Shown here piece by piece: positions 33,204 through 42,210 of a stretch of 64,000 nucleotides of DNA. Origin of the DNA: Desulfobulbaceae bacterium UBA2273. GTDB taxonomy: Bacteria > Desulfobacterota > Desulfobulbia > Desulfobulbales > Desulfurivibrionaceae. Where the stretch lies: assembly GCA_002347095.1 (NCBI GenBank), contig DDWZ01000015.1, positions 1 through 64,000 on the forward strand, read 5' to 3'. The notes under the pieces are model-generated. The model was not told where the DNA came from. It ran no database searches and worked only from the letters and a program-made list of their open reading frames with translations. Both the position numbers and the translations under genes were made by a program. How positions within the stretch are numbered: position 1 is the stretch's first letter; every line of letters starts with the position of its first letter.

Positions 33204-34496
33204 ATGCTGAAGATCTTTGCCGCCACGGCCAAGGAACTCCTGCTTCTGCGGCGGGACCGGACAGGCCTGCTTGTCCTCTTTCTCATGCCCGCGATCCTGG
33301 TGGTGTTGATCACCCTGGTGCAAGAAAATGTCATGGAGCTCACCGGCCAGAAAAAGACCCAGGTGCTGTTTCTCGACCTGGACCAGGGGGATCTCGGCAG
33401 ATCCCTGCAAAAGCAGTTGTCAACAACCACTCTCGATCTTGTGCTCTGGGATGAAAAGCAGAAAGATATCGCTGACATTCAGGCCGCCGTGACAGGCGGC
33501 GGGTATCAGGTCGGAGTGGTGATTCCCAAGGGCGCCTCCGCCCGGTTTACTGAGGAGACCGCCCGTCTTTTTCAGCAAGGCACAGGCAGCGGAAAGCCAC
33601 GGGAGATGGCCGCCACTACCGTGCAGCTCTTTGTTGATCCCGGCATCATGGCCGGATTGCGCTCGGGGGTTATTGCCCAGCTTGAGATGGCCTTAACCAC
33701 CATTGCCCTGGAAGCAAAGCTGGCCCAGCTCGGCGGGGTGCTTGCGCAAACCATGGCCAGGGCCGGGATGGAGCCGGAACAGAGCCCCCTGGCCGGCGAC
33801 AAACTCCCGGCCCTGTTCCGGCAACCCCTTCTCGACCTGCAGGAACACCAGGGCGACTCCGGGGCAATCGGCGCCTCCCAGTATAAGCCGGTGCAGCAAA
33901 ACGTGCCAGCCTGGGCTCTGTTTGGGATGTTTTTCACCGCCATCCCCATTGCCGGCTCAATCCTGCAGGAACGGAACTCCGGCATCTGGATCCGATTGAC
34001 CGCCCTTCCCGTCTCCCCGCTGGTGCTTTTTACCGGCAAGGCCCTGGCCTATATGGGCGTCTGCCTCTGCCAGTTCCTGCTCATCGCCCTGATCGGGGCC
34101 TTTCTCTTTCCCTTTCTCGGGCTGCCTGCCTTTACCGTTTCCATGCATCCGACCGCGATCCTGCTCACCGTGGTGCTCTCAAGCCTCGCGGCCTGCGGCT
34201 ATGGCATCTTTTTGGGCTTGACCTGCAACTCCTACGAGCAGGCGTCCACCCTGGGCTCCACCACCGTGGTGGCAGCCGCGGCCCTCGGGGGGGTAATGGT
34301 GCCGGTCTATGCCATGCCCCAGGTAATGCAGCAACTCAGCATCATCTCGCCGCTCAACTGGGGTCTGACCGCCTTCCAGGACCTGCTGTTACGCGGCTAC
34401 TCCCTGTCGGCCATCCTCGATGACCTGGGCCGCCTGCTGCTCTTTTTCGCGGTAACCGTTTTTGTATCCTGGAAGCTTGCCGGGATCCGGAAATAG
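33204..34496 (+). CDS. ABC-2-type transporter permease
   Basis: A 430-residue inner-membrane protein. One N-terminal transmembrane helix (LVLFLMPAILVVLITLV) is followed by a large periplasmic domain (about residues 45-230). Five or more C-terminal helices come after it (WALFGMFFTAIPIAGSILQE, YMGVCLCQFLLIALIGAFLF, LLTVVLSSLAACGYGIFLGL, AAAALGGVMVPVYAMPQVM, LLFFAVTVFVSWKLAG), as in the YhiH/ABC2_membrane_3 group. NSGIWIRLTALPVSPLVLFTGK is the conserved cytoplasmic segment. It works with the ATPase just upstream. An acyl carrier protein gene follows 43 bases later, so the operon continues into lipid assembly. Confidence 0.9.
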   Translation: MLKIFAATAKELLLLRRDRTGLLVLFLMPAILVVLITLVQENVMELTGQKKTQVLFLDLDQGDLGRSLQKQLSTTTLDLVLWDEKQKDIADIQAAVTGGGYQVGVVIPKGASARFTEETARLFQQGTGSGKPREMAATTVQLFVDPGIMAGLRSGVIAQLEMALTTIALEAKLAQLGGVLAQTMARAGMEPEQSPLAGDKLPALFRQPLLDLQEHQGDSGAIGASQYKPVQQNVPAWALFGMFFTAIPIAGSILQERNSGIWIRLTALPVSPLVLFTGKALAYMGVCLCQFLLIALIGAFLFPFLGLPAFTVSMHPTAILLTVVLSSLAACGYGIFLGLTCNSYEQASTLGSTTVVAAAALGGVMVPVYAMPQVMQQLSIISPLNWGLTAFQDLLLRGYSLSAILDDLGRLLLFFAVTVFVSWKLAGIRK

Positions 34497-34539
34497 CCCT
34501 CTCCCTTTCAACCAATGCCAGAGATTCTCCTTAACGACC

Positions 34540-34797
34540 ATGGACCAACTACAGCACGAGCTCCTCGAACTGATCTGCACCACCTGCAACCTCCACGATG
34601 TGGACCTGGCCAGCATTGGCCCTGATGATCCCTTGATCGGTCCGGATTCCCCCCTGGGCACCGACTCCCTGGATGCCCTGGAGATTGCAGTGACCGTGCA
34701 GAAGGAATACGGGGTGAGAATGGACTCGGAAAACACCAGCCGGGTTGTTTTGCAGTCGGTGACCCACCTTGCCGACTATATCAGAGCGAACAGATAG
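34540..34797 (+). CDS. Acyl carrier protein (first of four)
   Basis: An 85-residue acyl carrier protein starting at ATG 34540 (MDQLQHELLELICTTCNLHD). The phosphopantetheine attachment serine is in LGTDSLDALEIAVTVQKEYG (DSL motif, about residue 45), and LADYIRANR closes the domain. It carries growing acyl chains as thioesters. Its position after the transporter and before the desaturase suggests that it hands chains to the nearby tailoring enzymes. The ACP at 44242-44499 belongs to the minus-strand operon, and those at 56338 and 60631 to the right-hand operon. Confidence 0.9.
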   Translation: MDQLQHELLELICTTCNLHDVDLASIGPDDPLIGPDSPLGTDSLDALEIAVTVQKEYGVRMDSENTSRVVLQSVTHLADYIRANR

Positions 34798-34859
34798 GGG
34801 GATTTTTCCGCCGCTTTTTTTAACAAACAAACCGGTATGGATACACGCGTAACAGCTCT

Positions 34860-34933
34860 CCTTCGACAGGGCTCAGGATGAACGGATGTTATCTTAATGT
34901 ATTGATATTCCGTTCGTGCTGAGCCCGTCGAAG
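34860..34933. repeat. REP-like inverted pair
   Basis: CCTTCGACAGGGCTCAGGAT-GAACGG (34860-34885) faces CCGTTCGTGCTGAGCCCGTC-GAAG (34910-34933), so a long imperfect hairpin can form. The same unit occurs once at 28423-28447. Confidence 0.65.
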
Positions 34934-35049
34934 CACCGGTTTGGAAAAAATTAAATAAACCACGCGAGGCGACGGCACTCTTCACCTCTCCCTGTAACAA
35001 AGGGGGAGACGATGAATTCCCCCTTAATTTTTCAACCAAGGCAAGGCAC

Positions 35050-35221
35050 AAGTACCTTGCAACTTTTTAATCGACATCACATTACTTCCCTCCCCTTCCG
35101 GGGGAGGGTTAGGGAGAGGGGGAAGTTGCCATTTTCTCAGCAGGTTGGAACTACCCCCACCCCCAACCCCTCCCGCATGGGGAGGGGCGTTTTCCAAAAA
35201 TAGTAAGAGTTACAAGGTACT
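35050..35221. repeat. MITE-like element with G-rich palindromes
   Basis: The ends are inverted: AGTACCTTGCAACT near 35050 matches the reverse complement of AGTTACAAGGTACT at 35208-35221, with one mismatch. Inside are two G/C-run palindromes, one at 35086-35124 and one at 35154-35187 (CCCCTCCC-gcat-GGGGAGGGG). The layout resembles the element at 56030-56245. Confidence 0.5.
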
Positions 35222-35229
35222 AGACAGAC

Positions 35230-36696
35230 ATGGCAAAGGTCGTTATCATCGGCTCCGGAATCGGCGGATTGAGCACCGGCATCATTTTAGCCAGGCTCGG
35301 TTTTGAGGTCACGGTGGTCGAAAAAAACAGGCAGCCCGGCGGGATGATGCGCAGCTATGTGCGCCAGGGGGTGCATTGCAATGTCGGCCTGCATTATCTG
35401 GGCGCCCTGGATGCAGGGCAGGTGCTGCGCCGCTGCTTCGATCATCTGGGCATCACCGCTGATTTGCCCCTCATGCGGATGGGAACGGACGGCCCCATTG
35501 ACCGCTACCTCTTTAGCGACGCGCGCCTGGGGATCGAATCGTTTGATGTCCCTGCGGGATTTGCGGCCTATGAGAGTAATTTGCGGGCAGCTTTTCCCAC
35601 GCAACAGCCGCAGATCGATGCCCTGATGGCGATGCTGCGCCGCAGTGGTTCTCAGTTCGAGCAACTGGATTTTCTCTACTCGGAAAGGCCACCCCTCTCC
35701 TGGTTTGAACAAATGGAGCCCCTGGGGGCGGTTTTTGAGCGGCTCGGCTGCAGTCCCGGGTTGCGGGCGGTCTTTGGCCTGCCCTCGGTCCTGATCGGGG
35801 TTCCCCCGGCAGTGTGCCCGCAATTTTATCACACCATGGCCCTGGCCAGCTATCTCTTCTCCGCCTGGCGCCTGACCAGCAACGGGGCGCACATGGCCGA
35901 TGTCTGCGCCCAGCGCCTGGCCTCCCTCGGCGGCCGGGTGCGCACCGGCGACGGCGTCGTCCGAATCCGCACTGCGGACGGCTGTGTGCAGGGGGTCACC
36001 CTGGCCTCCGGGGAAACCCTTGACACCGATCTGGTCATCTCCACCCTCCACCCCAAGGAAACACTGGGGCTGCTGCCGCCCGAGAGCGTCAAGCCCTCGT
36101 ATCGCAGGCGTATTGAGGGTTTGCAGGATACCCACGGGATGACCGCGGTCCATGCCCTGGTGCCGGCCGCCCGACATCCGGCTTTCGCCCACAACCTCTT
36201 TGCCATCCAGACCGACGCCTCCGGCGATGCCAGCGATCTGATCTATGTGCAACTGCGCCCCAGCGAACGGCCGGACCAGAATCTGCTCTCCCTGATCACC
36301 TCCGGCCATGAAGCCCTGTGGGATCGCTGGCAGCATACCGTCAGCGGCAAGCGGGGGAAGGAATATCTCCAGAGCAAAACGGACTTTGCCCACCGGCTGC
36401 TCGGCCAAGCGGAAAAGATCACCGGCCCGCTCAGCGGCGTCCAGTTGCTCGATGTCTCCACCCCCCTGACCATCCGGGATTGGGTCAACAGCCCCAACGG
36501 CTCGGCCTATGGGGTCATGCGTTCGACCGAGCAACTGCTTTCCGGCGCCCTGCTGAACCGCACCTCGCTGCAGGGTTTGTTCCTGGCCGGGCAGAGTGTC
36601 ATGGCCCCGGGTATCCTGGGCACGATTATCGGCTCGCTGGCCACGGTACAGTTTATCATCGGCCCAGAGCGCTTTCGACGGGAGGTACGAATTTAG
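35230..36696 (+). CDS. Phytoene-desaturase-like FAD-dependent oxidoreductase
   Basis: A 488-residue flavoprotein of the CrtI/CrtISO type. The dinucleotide-binding start is VVIIGSGIGGLSTGIILARLGFEVTVVEKN, followed by PGGMMRSYVRQG, and the C-terminal FAD-contacting segment is GLFLAGQSVMAPGILGTIIG. Relatives desaturate or isomerise polyene chains. In a cluster without phytoene synthase, the likely substrate is an acyl chain on a carrier protein rather than a carotenoid. Genes of this type are among the candidates named for ladderane biosynthesis in anammox bacteria (from memory). The start ATG has no strong ribosome site. Confidence 0.88.
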   Translation: MAKVVIIGSGIGGLSTGIILARLGFEVTVVEKNRQPGGMMRSYVRQGVHCNVGLHYLGALDAGQVLRRCFDHLGITADLPLMRMGTDGPIDRYLFSDARLGIESFDVPAGFAAYESNLRAAFPTQQPQIDALMAMLRRSGSQFEQLDFLYSERPPLSWFEQMEPLGAVFERLGCSPGLRAVFGLPSVLIGVPPAVCPQFYHTMALASYLFSAWRLTSNGAHMADVCAQRLASLGGRVRTGDGVVRIRTADGCVQGVTLASGETLDTDLVISTLHPKETLGLLPPESVKPSYRRRIEGLQDTHGMTAVHALVPAARHPAFAHNLFAIQTDASGDASDLIYVQLRPSERPDQNLLSLITSGHEALWDRWQHTVSGKRGKEYLQSKTDFAHRLLGQAEKITGPLSGVQLLDVSTPLTIRDWVNSPNGSAYGVMRSTEQLLSGALLNRTSLQGLFLAGQSVMAPGILGTIIGSLATVQFIIGPERFRREVRI

Positions 36697-37045
36697 GGAA
36701 CCATCCAGCAGTACCACCTCTTGCAACGATCGGTTCGGCTCACGTACCTGATGTACGCTTCGCCGTCCCGCTTGCCGCAATCTGCGGCAGCAGCGAAGCG
36801 GCGCTGCTGAACAGTTGCCGGTTCGGTGGTTTAGGTTATTCCCGGCATTGAGACGGATGGTTTTACGAATTGAGAAATTTGCCTGAATTGCCGGGCGTCC
36901 GGACAGTTTTCCGCAATCGTTCCGGCAAACCGTTTTTTTAATCGCCAAGGGCTGTTCCGGTTGGTATGTTTTGCCGGTCGATTTTTCGCGCTGATTCGCG
37001 GTCTCCAGGGCGAAGAGAGGGCTGGCGCCCCAAAAAATTCCAGCT
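36697..37045. other. Intergenic region with a palindromic repeat
   Basis: About 350 bases with no supported gene. The core CGTAC-ctgat-GTACG at 36743-36757 is flanked by GC-rich complementary arms, similar to the long palindrome at 38362-38461. Confidence 0.5.
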
Positions 37046-38350
37046 ATGGTCATAATGCATATACTCCTTATTAATCCCCCGAATTGCGGGCGAAGCATTC
37101 CCGAAGAGCGCTATGGGATAACTTCGCTCAAGCAGATTTTTCGCGGCGAACCCCTGGCTCTCGAAGAGCTGGCCGGAAATCTTTTGGAACATACGGTGCG
37201 GATCCTCGACCTGAAGGCTGATCCCGATGGCCTGGACAGGGAGCTGAGCGAATTTCAACCGGATGTGGTCGGCATTACCGGGGTGACCTGCGAGGCGAAT
37301 ACCATGCTGCGGCTTGCCGCCAGGGTCAAGGAATCCTGCCCGGCAACCGTTGTGGTGGGCGGGATTCATGCCAGCAATGATCCGGGGTTCTTCAATCAGG
37401 CAACAGTGGATTATATCGTGGTCGGGATCGGCAAGAAGGTCTTTGCCGAGCTTGTCTGCGCCCTGGAGAGCGATACGAACCGCACCGATCTGCCCGGGGT
37501 GATTCGAACCACGCCGGGCCGGGAGGTCACATGGCCGGCAGTGCGGAACTGTCTTGCCGATCTGGTCATGGAGCGCCCCCCTGCTTATGCTTTGGTACAA
37601 CGCTACCGCTCCCATTACATTCTCGAAAAACTGGGCATCACCATGGGCTTTGTCGCCTCGGCCTTCGGCTGCCCGCACCACTGCCTGTTCTGCTCCATTC
37701 AAGGCCAGACCGGCGGCGGCTATCTGACAAAATCCATTGAAACAGTGATCCGGGATATCTCCCTGCTGCCCGAAATCCCGATCATCCGGCTCGTGGATGC
37801 CAACACCTTCGGCGATGTCAAACGGGCCACCGCCCTTGGCCACGCCCTGCTCGCCTCGGGTCTCAATAAACAATACCTGGCCGATATCCGCTCCGATACG
37901 GTTGTCCGCCACCCGGAAATGCTGCAACAATGGAAGGAGGCCGGCCTACGGGCAGTGATCATCGGCTTTGAAGGGATTGACGATGCCAGCCTCTCGGCCA
38001 TGAACAAGGCCAACCAGGCAGCCATGAATGCCGAGGCCATTTCCATCCTCAACGATCTGGGAATTACCATTGTGGGTGATTTCATCATCTCCCCCGACTA
38101 CGGGGAGGACGACTTTGACCGGCTCGATACCTATCTCGGATCAAGGCAGATCGATCTGCCCATGATCACGGTCATGACCCCCCTGCCGGGCACTGCCCTG
38201 TACAAGCAAGAGCAGCACCGGATCAGCAACCATAATCTGGATTATTACACCCTGACCAATGCCGTCACCCCGACCAAACTTGAGGAACAACGGTTTTACA
38301 GCCGTTATGCGGAGCTCCTTGTCAACAGTCACCACAACGCGCGGTTGTAA
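37046..38350 (+). CDS. B12-binding-domain radical SAM protein (1)
   Basis: A 434-residue enzyme. The N-terminal part (about 1-150) has the cobalamin-binding Rossmann-like fold seen in HILLINPPNCG and DVVGITGVTCEANTMLRLAA. The radical SAM cluster motif is CPHHCLFC (C-x3-C-x2-C, about residue 208), with downstream IRLVDANTFGDVKRA and GFEGIDDASLSAMNKA as in the TIM barrel of the family. Such enzymes methylate or rearrange unactivated carbon. It follows the desaturase gene and precedes the KAS III-like gene, so its substrate is probably an acyl chain. An internal ATG at 37055 is an alternative start. Confidence 0.88.
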   Translation: MVIMHILLINPPNCGRSIPEERYGITSLKQIFRGEPLALEELAGNLLEHTVRILDLKADPDGLDRELSEFQPDVVGITGVTCEANTMLRLAARVKESCPATVVVGGIHASNDPGFFNQATVDYIVVGIGKKVFAELVCALESDTNRTDLPGVIRTTPGREVTWPAVRNCLADLVMERPPAYALVQRYRSHYILEKLGITMGFVASAFGCPHHCLFCSIQGQTGGGYLTKSIETVIRDISLLPEIPIIRLVDANTFGDVKRATALGHALLASGLNKQYLADIRSDTVVRHPEMLQQWKEAGLRAVIIGFEGIDDASLSAMNKANQAAMNAEAISILNDLGITIVGDFIISPDYGEDDFDRLDTYLGSRQIDLPMITVMTPLPGTALYKQEQHRISNHNLDYYTLTNAVTPTKLEEQRFYSRYAELLVNSHHNARL

Positions 38351-38361
38351 TGTCGTCGCGC

Positions 38362-38461
38362 AAAGGCCCAAATACTTCGTTGCGCCGGATCCTTCGTCAC
38401 TGCGGCGTACTCAGGTACGCCTCATTCCTCAGGATTCAGCGCGCCTCGTCTTTGGACCTTT
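38362..38461. repeat. Long imperfect palindrome
   Basis: AAAGGcCCAAA at the left pairs with TTTGGaCCTTT at the right, with further pairing inside and a core GCGTAC-tcag-GTACGC (38405-38420). It fills the gap between the radical SAM and KAS III-like genes and may act as a terminator or be an interspersed repeat. Confidence 0.55.
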
Positions 38462-38507
38462 TCGCCTAGACATCTCTATCGACAAAACGCAACTAGGTTA
38501 ACCTACC

Positions 38508-39647
38508 ATGAATGCTTTTATCACAGCGGTTTCCGCCTTTCTTCCCGGTCAACCGGTAAGCAATGACGATCTGGAGAGGTATCTGGGAAAGGTGGACAGG
38601 CTCGCGGCCAGGACCAGGCAGATCATTCTTGCCGGCAACGGCATCGAGACCAGGCACTATGCCATAGATCCGGAAACCGGCGCCACAACGCACAGCAACG
38701 CTCTGCTGGCGGCCGAGGCCGTACGCCGTTTGGCAGACAGCCCCGCCATCGAATGCCTCTGCTGCGGCACCTCCGCCCCCGATCAGCTCATGCCTGGGCA
38801 TGCCTCCATGGTGCATGGGGAGTTGGGAGGCGACCGCTGTGAGGTTATCAGTACCGCCGGGGTCTGTCTTACCGGCATCACCGCTTTAAAATACGGCGCC
38901 ATGTCGGTGGCCCAAGGGTTGAGCACGAACGCGGTTGCAACCGGCTCTGAACTGGCTTCCACCTTTATGCGTACCTCTTTTTTCCAGGCCATGCAGGGTA
39001 CGGCTGACCAGCCGGGAAAGAAAGAGGATCATCCTGCCTTTTCCTTTGAGGCGGAATTCTTGCGTTGGATGCTTTCCGATGGCGCCGGGGCGGTATTGAT
39101 CGAAAACAAACCGGCAACAGATGGTCTCTCCCTCAGGATTGACTGGATAGAGATCATCTCCCATGCCCATTGTCTGGAAACCTGCATGTATGCCGGCGCC
39201 GTGAAGCAAGAAGACGGAAGCCTCAAAGGCTGGCGGGAATATGCGGTGGAGGGGGAGACCGCCCGACAGGGTGTTTTTACGGTCAAGCAGGATGCCCGGT
39301 TGCTCAATAGGGAAGTGATCCGGACTCTGGTCGGAGAAAGCCTGCCGGACGTTGCGAAAAAACATGGCCTGAACCCCGAGGACATTGCCTGGTTCCTGCC
39401 GCATTACTCCTCGCAATATTTCCGGGAACCGCTCCTCCAGCAACTGCGGGATATACACTTTGTAATCCCCGAGAACCGCTGGTTTACCAACTTGACCAGC
39501 AAGGGCAACACCGGTTCCGCCTCCTTCTATATCATGCTGGAAGAGCTATTTTCTTCCGACAAGCTGCAAAAAGGAGAGCGGATTTTGGGCTTTATCCCTG
39601 AAAGCGGCAGGTTCTCGGTGGGTTGGGTGTTGCTGACGGTTGTCTGA
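38508..39647 (+). CDS. 3-oxoacyl-ACP synthase III-like protein
   Basis: A 379-residue thiolase-fold enzyme of the FabH type. The nucleophilic cysteine is in STAGVCLTGITALKYG (about residue 121), the histidine in WFLPHYSSQYF (about residue 304) and the asparagine in LTSKGNTGSASFYIMLEEL (about residue 333), the complete Cys-His-Asn triad. It is longer than housekeeping FabH (about 320 residues), with an insertion around 160-190. It would start chains by condensing an acyl-CoA or acyl-ACP with malonyl-ACP. It is convergent with the SPASM-like radical SAM gene, 25 bases away. Confidence 0.9.
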   Translation: MNAFITAVSAFLPGQPVSNDDLERYLGKVDRLAARTRQIILAGNGIETRHYAIDPETGATTHSNALLAAEAVRRLADSPAIECLCCGTSAPDQLMPGHASMVHGELGGDRCEVISTAGVCLTGITALKYGAMSVAQGLSTNAVATGSELASTFMRTSFFQAMQGTADQPGKKEDHPAFSFEAEFLRWMLSDGAGAVLIENKPATDGLSLRIDWIEIISHAHCLETCMYAGAVKQEDGSLKGWREYAVEGETARQGVFTVKQDARLLNREVIRTLVGESLPDVAKKHGLNPEDIAWFLPHYSSQYFREPLLQQLRDIHFVIPENRWFTNLTSKGNTGSASFYIMLEELFSSDKLQKGERILGFIPESGRFSVGWVLLTVV

Positions 39648-39672
39648 CCAGCGCGGATCAGAGGGCTCCGCG

Positions 39673-40713
39673 TCACTCCTTGACCCCATCCCCATTATTG
39701 CGCCAGCAGGTAGGGTCCGAGGCAAGGTAATCACCGGTCATCTGATAGGCTGCCCCGCGACAGCCGTAGCATTCTTCCGCCTTTTCGCAGGTGCGGCAAG
39801 CCCCCTTGATCATGTTCCGATAGTTTTTCAGGTTGTTGACCACCTCGCTGTGTTTCAGGATATGGCCAAGCTTGTTGTCGCGGATATTATCGAGGGCAAT
39901 GGTGACCCCGACACAGGGCATGACATCGCCGGTGGCGGTGACCACGCAGGAAACCTGGTGGCGCATGCACTTGTTCCCCACCAGCGGCGGCTGGGGCTCC
40001 CAGTCGCGGCCGAACAGTTCCCGATCAATGGCGGAAAGACCGACAAACAACTCCTTCAAGGCGCTGGAATCCACGCCAAGCCACATATTATCCAGGGCAT
40101 TGGCCTGGGGGGTGATGACCTCGAAATAGGGCTCTATCTTCTCCTCCCGCAGCCACTGCCACATTGCCGGCAATTCCTTGATATTCTGCTGGCAGATCAC
40201 GGTGCTGATCGCCAGAAATTGATCCGCTGACGGGTATCCTGCCTGTTGCAAGGTGGCCAAGGCCCGGTTGATGATCTGGAATGCCCCTTTTTTCCCGGCC
40301 AACCGGTCCTGGATCGCCTCGTCCCGGGAATTCAGTTTCAGGACCACCCGGACTTTTTCTTCGGCCAGAACAGCGGCAAGATCTGGATCAATGCCGGAAC
40401 CGTTGGTGAACATCTCGATCTCAAGCCCTTCTTGGCCGAGAAACCGGAGCATCTCCACCAGATGCGGATAGATGCTCGGTTCGCCGCCCAAAATGATGAT
40501 CTTCCGCGCGCCAAGCTCCTTGGCCTGGAGGATGACATCTTTTATCTCTTCCCTGGAGAGCTCGTTTTTGCATTCGCTCCTGTCCGGAACATAACAGTAC
40601 GAGCAGCGGAAATTACAGATGCGGCTGAATTCGATCTCCATGGAAAGCAGCTTGCCCGCGGCCACCGCCTCACGGATTTCCTGTTCGCTAAATTCAAGAT
40701 TATATATCTGCAT
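39673..40713 (-). CDS. Radical SAM protein with C-terminal cysteine cluster (SPASM-like) (2)
   Basis: A 346-residue enzyme. The radical SAM motif is CNFRCSYC (about residue 33), and the SAM-binding GGEPS follows in IIILGGEPSIYPHLVEML. The C-terminal part contains further cysteines (KCMRHQVSCVV, MPCVG, CRTCEKAEECYGCRG), consistent with an auxiliary iron-sulfur SPASM or twitch domain. Such domains usually act on peptides, but some modify small molecules. There is no B12 domain. It is last in a tight minus-strand operon (ACP, KS, acyltransferase, radical SAM, this gene), 6 bases after its neighbour. Confidence 0.88.
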   Translation of the reverse strand: MQIYNLEFSEQEIREAVAAGKLLSMEIEFSRICNFRCSYCYVPDRSECKNELSREEIKDVILQAKELGARKIIILGGEPSIYPHLVEMLRFLGQEGLEIEMFTNGSGIDPDLAAVLAEEKVRVVLKLNSRDEAIQDRLAGKKGAFQIINRALATLQQAGYPSADQFLAISTVICQQNIKELPAMWQWLREEKIEPYFEVITPQANALDNMWLGVDSSALKELFVGLSAIDRELFGRDWEPQPPLVGNKCMRHQVSCVVTATGDVMPCVGVTIALDNIRDNKLGHILKHSEVVNNLKNYRNMIKGACRTCEKAEECYGCRGAAYQMTGDYLASDPTCWRNNGDGVKE

Positions 40714-40719
40714 GGCGTC

Positions 40720-42210
40720 TCAGTATGGTTCGAGGTCTGTAAAGCGGTTCATTTGTTCCCAGCGGGCCACTTCTTTTTCGTAGCGCCCTCTCCACCCGTG
40801 CTTTCGCATGATTAACCGGTAGCGCAGCTTCAAAAAGGGCTTAAAAAGAAAGCGCCAGATAGAGGTCCAGCCCACGCCGTGCTTTCTTGCCGAGGCGGGA
40901 GGATTCCACCAGCCCAACACCACCTGGCGCTGGTACCAGAACTGATACTGGAGCTCTTCCGCATCAAGGTGCTTGGTCCGCACATTGGCCCACAACCCGG
41001 TGTATTTTTTATAATCGGTGGCATTGGTCAACAACCCTTGCTCGATAATCTGCTGGCGCATGGCCGTTTTGGGATAGGGGGTCAGGATCTGGCAGTAGGC
41101 GGCATCCGCGCCGATCTCCCTAAAAAATTCGTAATTTTCCCTGATCGATGCCGCGTCGTCATCCGCAAAACCGAAAATCAACCCGCCGATAACCATCATT
41201 CCGTATTTATGGCAGTTTTCAATGGCCTTCTTGGAATAGGCCGGGATATCGCCTTTGCCGGCGCTGCTCATGTTCTTGACCGAGCCGTTCTCAATGCCCA
41301 AAAACACCGATCGAAACCCTGCCGCGGCCATTTTGGCGACCATCGGTTCGTGGGTTGCCATGGAGACGCAATCGGCCTGCACCACAAAGTTGAGCCCCTT
41401 ATAGTTCCTGGCAATGATCGCGTCGCAGAGCTCCACGACCCGGGAAGGATTCAGGACCATATTGTCGTCGGTGATGAAGATCCACCTGGTCTTGCGCTTG
41501 TAGTAAATATCATCGATATCGGCTAGGACGCGGCTGATGGGATAGGTCCGGAAGGTGCGGCCGTACATGTGCCGCATGGAACAGAAGTTACACGACCGCG
41601 TACAGCCCCTGGAGGTCTCCACCAGTTCGATCTTGGAGTACATGATGTGATAGCCCCAGGTCAGCCTCCGCTTATCCCGGATCGGGAGCTTGAGGGTACT
41701 CAGATCAAGGTTTTCACCCCGGGGATTATGGACGAACAGACCGTCTTTTTTATAGGAAAGCGATGGAATCGCCGCCAGATCATCACGGCCGTCCAGGGCA
41801 TTCACCAGACGGCGGCATGCCTCTTCCCCTTCCCCCCGGACCATGAAGTCGATCCACTTCGCCTCCCCGGAAGCCGCGATCTCTTCATGCATCAAGGTGG
41901 CATGGTAGCCGCCGATCACGATTTTGACTTCGGGGCGAAGCTCCTTGATCAGGTGGGCGATCTTGACACAGGTGTCGTACTGCCAGGCCATGGCCGAAAG
42001 GCCGATCAGGTCGGGCTTGATCGTGCCGATCACCTTGGTCAGGTATTTCTTGATGGAGCGACGCTTGCGGACAAGGTCGATCAGGTAGACTTCGTGCTCT
42101 TTATCGATATTGCCGCCAACCGAGGCAATGCCGTGATTCGGCATATGGAGCGCCATCTCATGGACGATGATCGGGGTTACGTCTGGCATGGATATTAAAA
42201 TAACTTTCAT
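40720..42210 (-). CDS. B12-binding-domain radical SAM protein (3), BchE-like
   Basis: A 496-residue enzyme. The N-terminal cobalamin domain (KVILISMPDVTPIIVHEMAL, PDLIGLSAMAWQYDTCVKIA, VKIVIGGYHATLMHEE) is followed by the radical SAM motif CTRSCNFC (about residue 207) and IFITDDNMVLNPSRVVELCD. The overall order matches the BchE/cyclase-type class B methyltransferase subfamily. The C-terminal 60 residues are rich in Trp, Arg and Lys and may touch the membrane. Its start overlaps the stop of the PlsC-like gene by four bases. It is one of four such enzymes in the cluster. Confidence 0.9.
   Translation of the reverse strand: MKVILISMPDVTPIIVHEMALHMPNHGIASVGGNIDKEHEVYLIDLVRKRRSIKKYLTKVIGTIKPDLIGLSAMAWQYDTCVKIAHLIKELRPEVKIVIGGYHATLMHEEIAASGEAKWIDFMVRGEGEEACRRLVNALDGRDDLAAIPSLSYKKDGLFVHNPRGENLDLSTLKLPIRDKRRLTWGYHIMYSKIELVETSRGCTRSCNFCSMRHMYGRTFRTYPISRVLADIDDIYYKRKTRWIFITDDNMVLNPSRVVELCDAIIARNYKGLNFVVQADCVSMATHEPMVAKMAAAGFRSVFLGIENGSVKNMSSAGKGDIPAYSKKAIENCHKYGMMVIGGLIFGFADDDAASIRENYEFFREIGADAAYCQILTPYPKTAMRQQIIEQGLLTNATDYKKYTGLWANVRTKHLDAEELQYQFWYQRQVVLGWWNPPASARKHGVGWTSIWRFLFKPFLKLRYRLIMRKHGWRGRYEKEVARWEQMNRFTDLEPY

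Larger units (their letters stand above)
34798..35229. other. Intergenic region filled by repeats
   Basis: About 430 bases without a gene. A REP-like inverted pair (34860-34933) is followed by an element with inverted ends (35050-35221) that contains two G/C-run palindromes. It separates the ACP gene from the desaturase gene. Confidence 0.7.

Noticed and set aside
35287-37098. A 603-codon open frame on the minus strand across the desaturase gene
   Set aside because: It is antisense to a clear flavoprotein with family motifs; its own translation is low-complexity Gly/Arg/Gln-rich sequence without motifs, typical of a GC-rich shadow frame.
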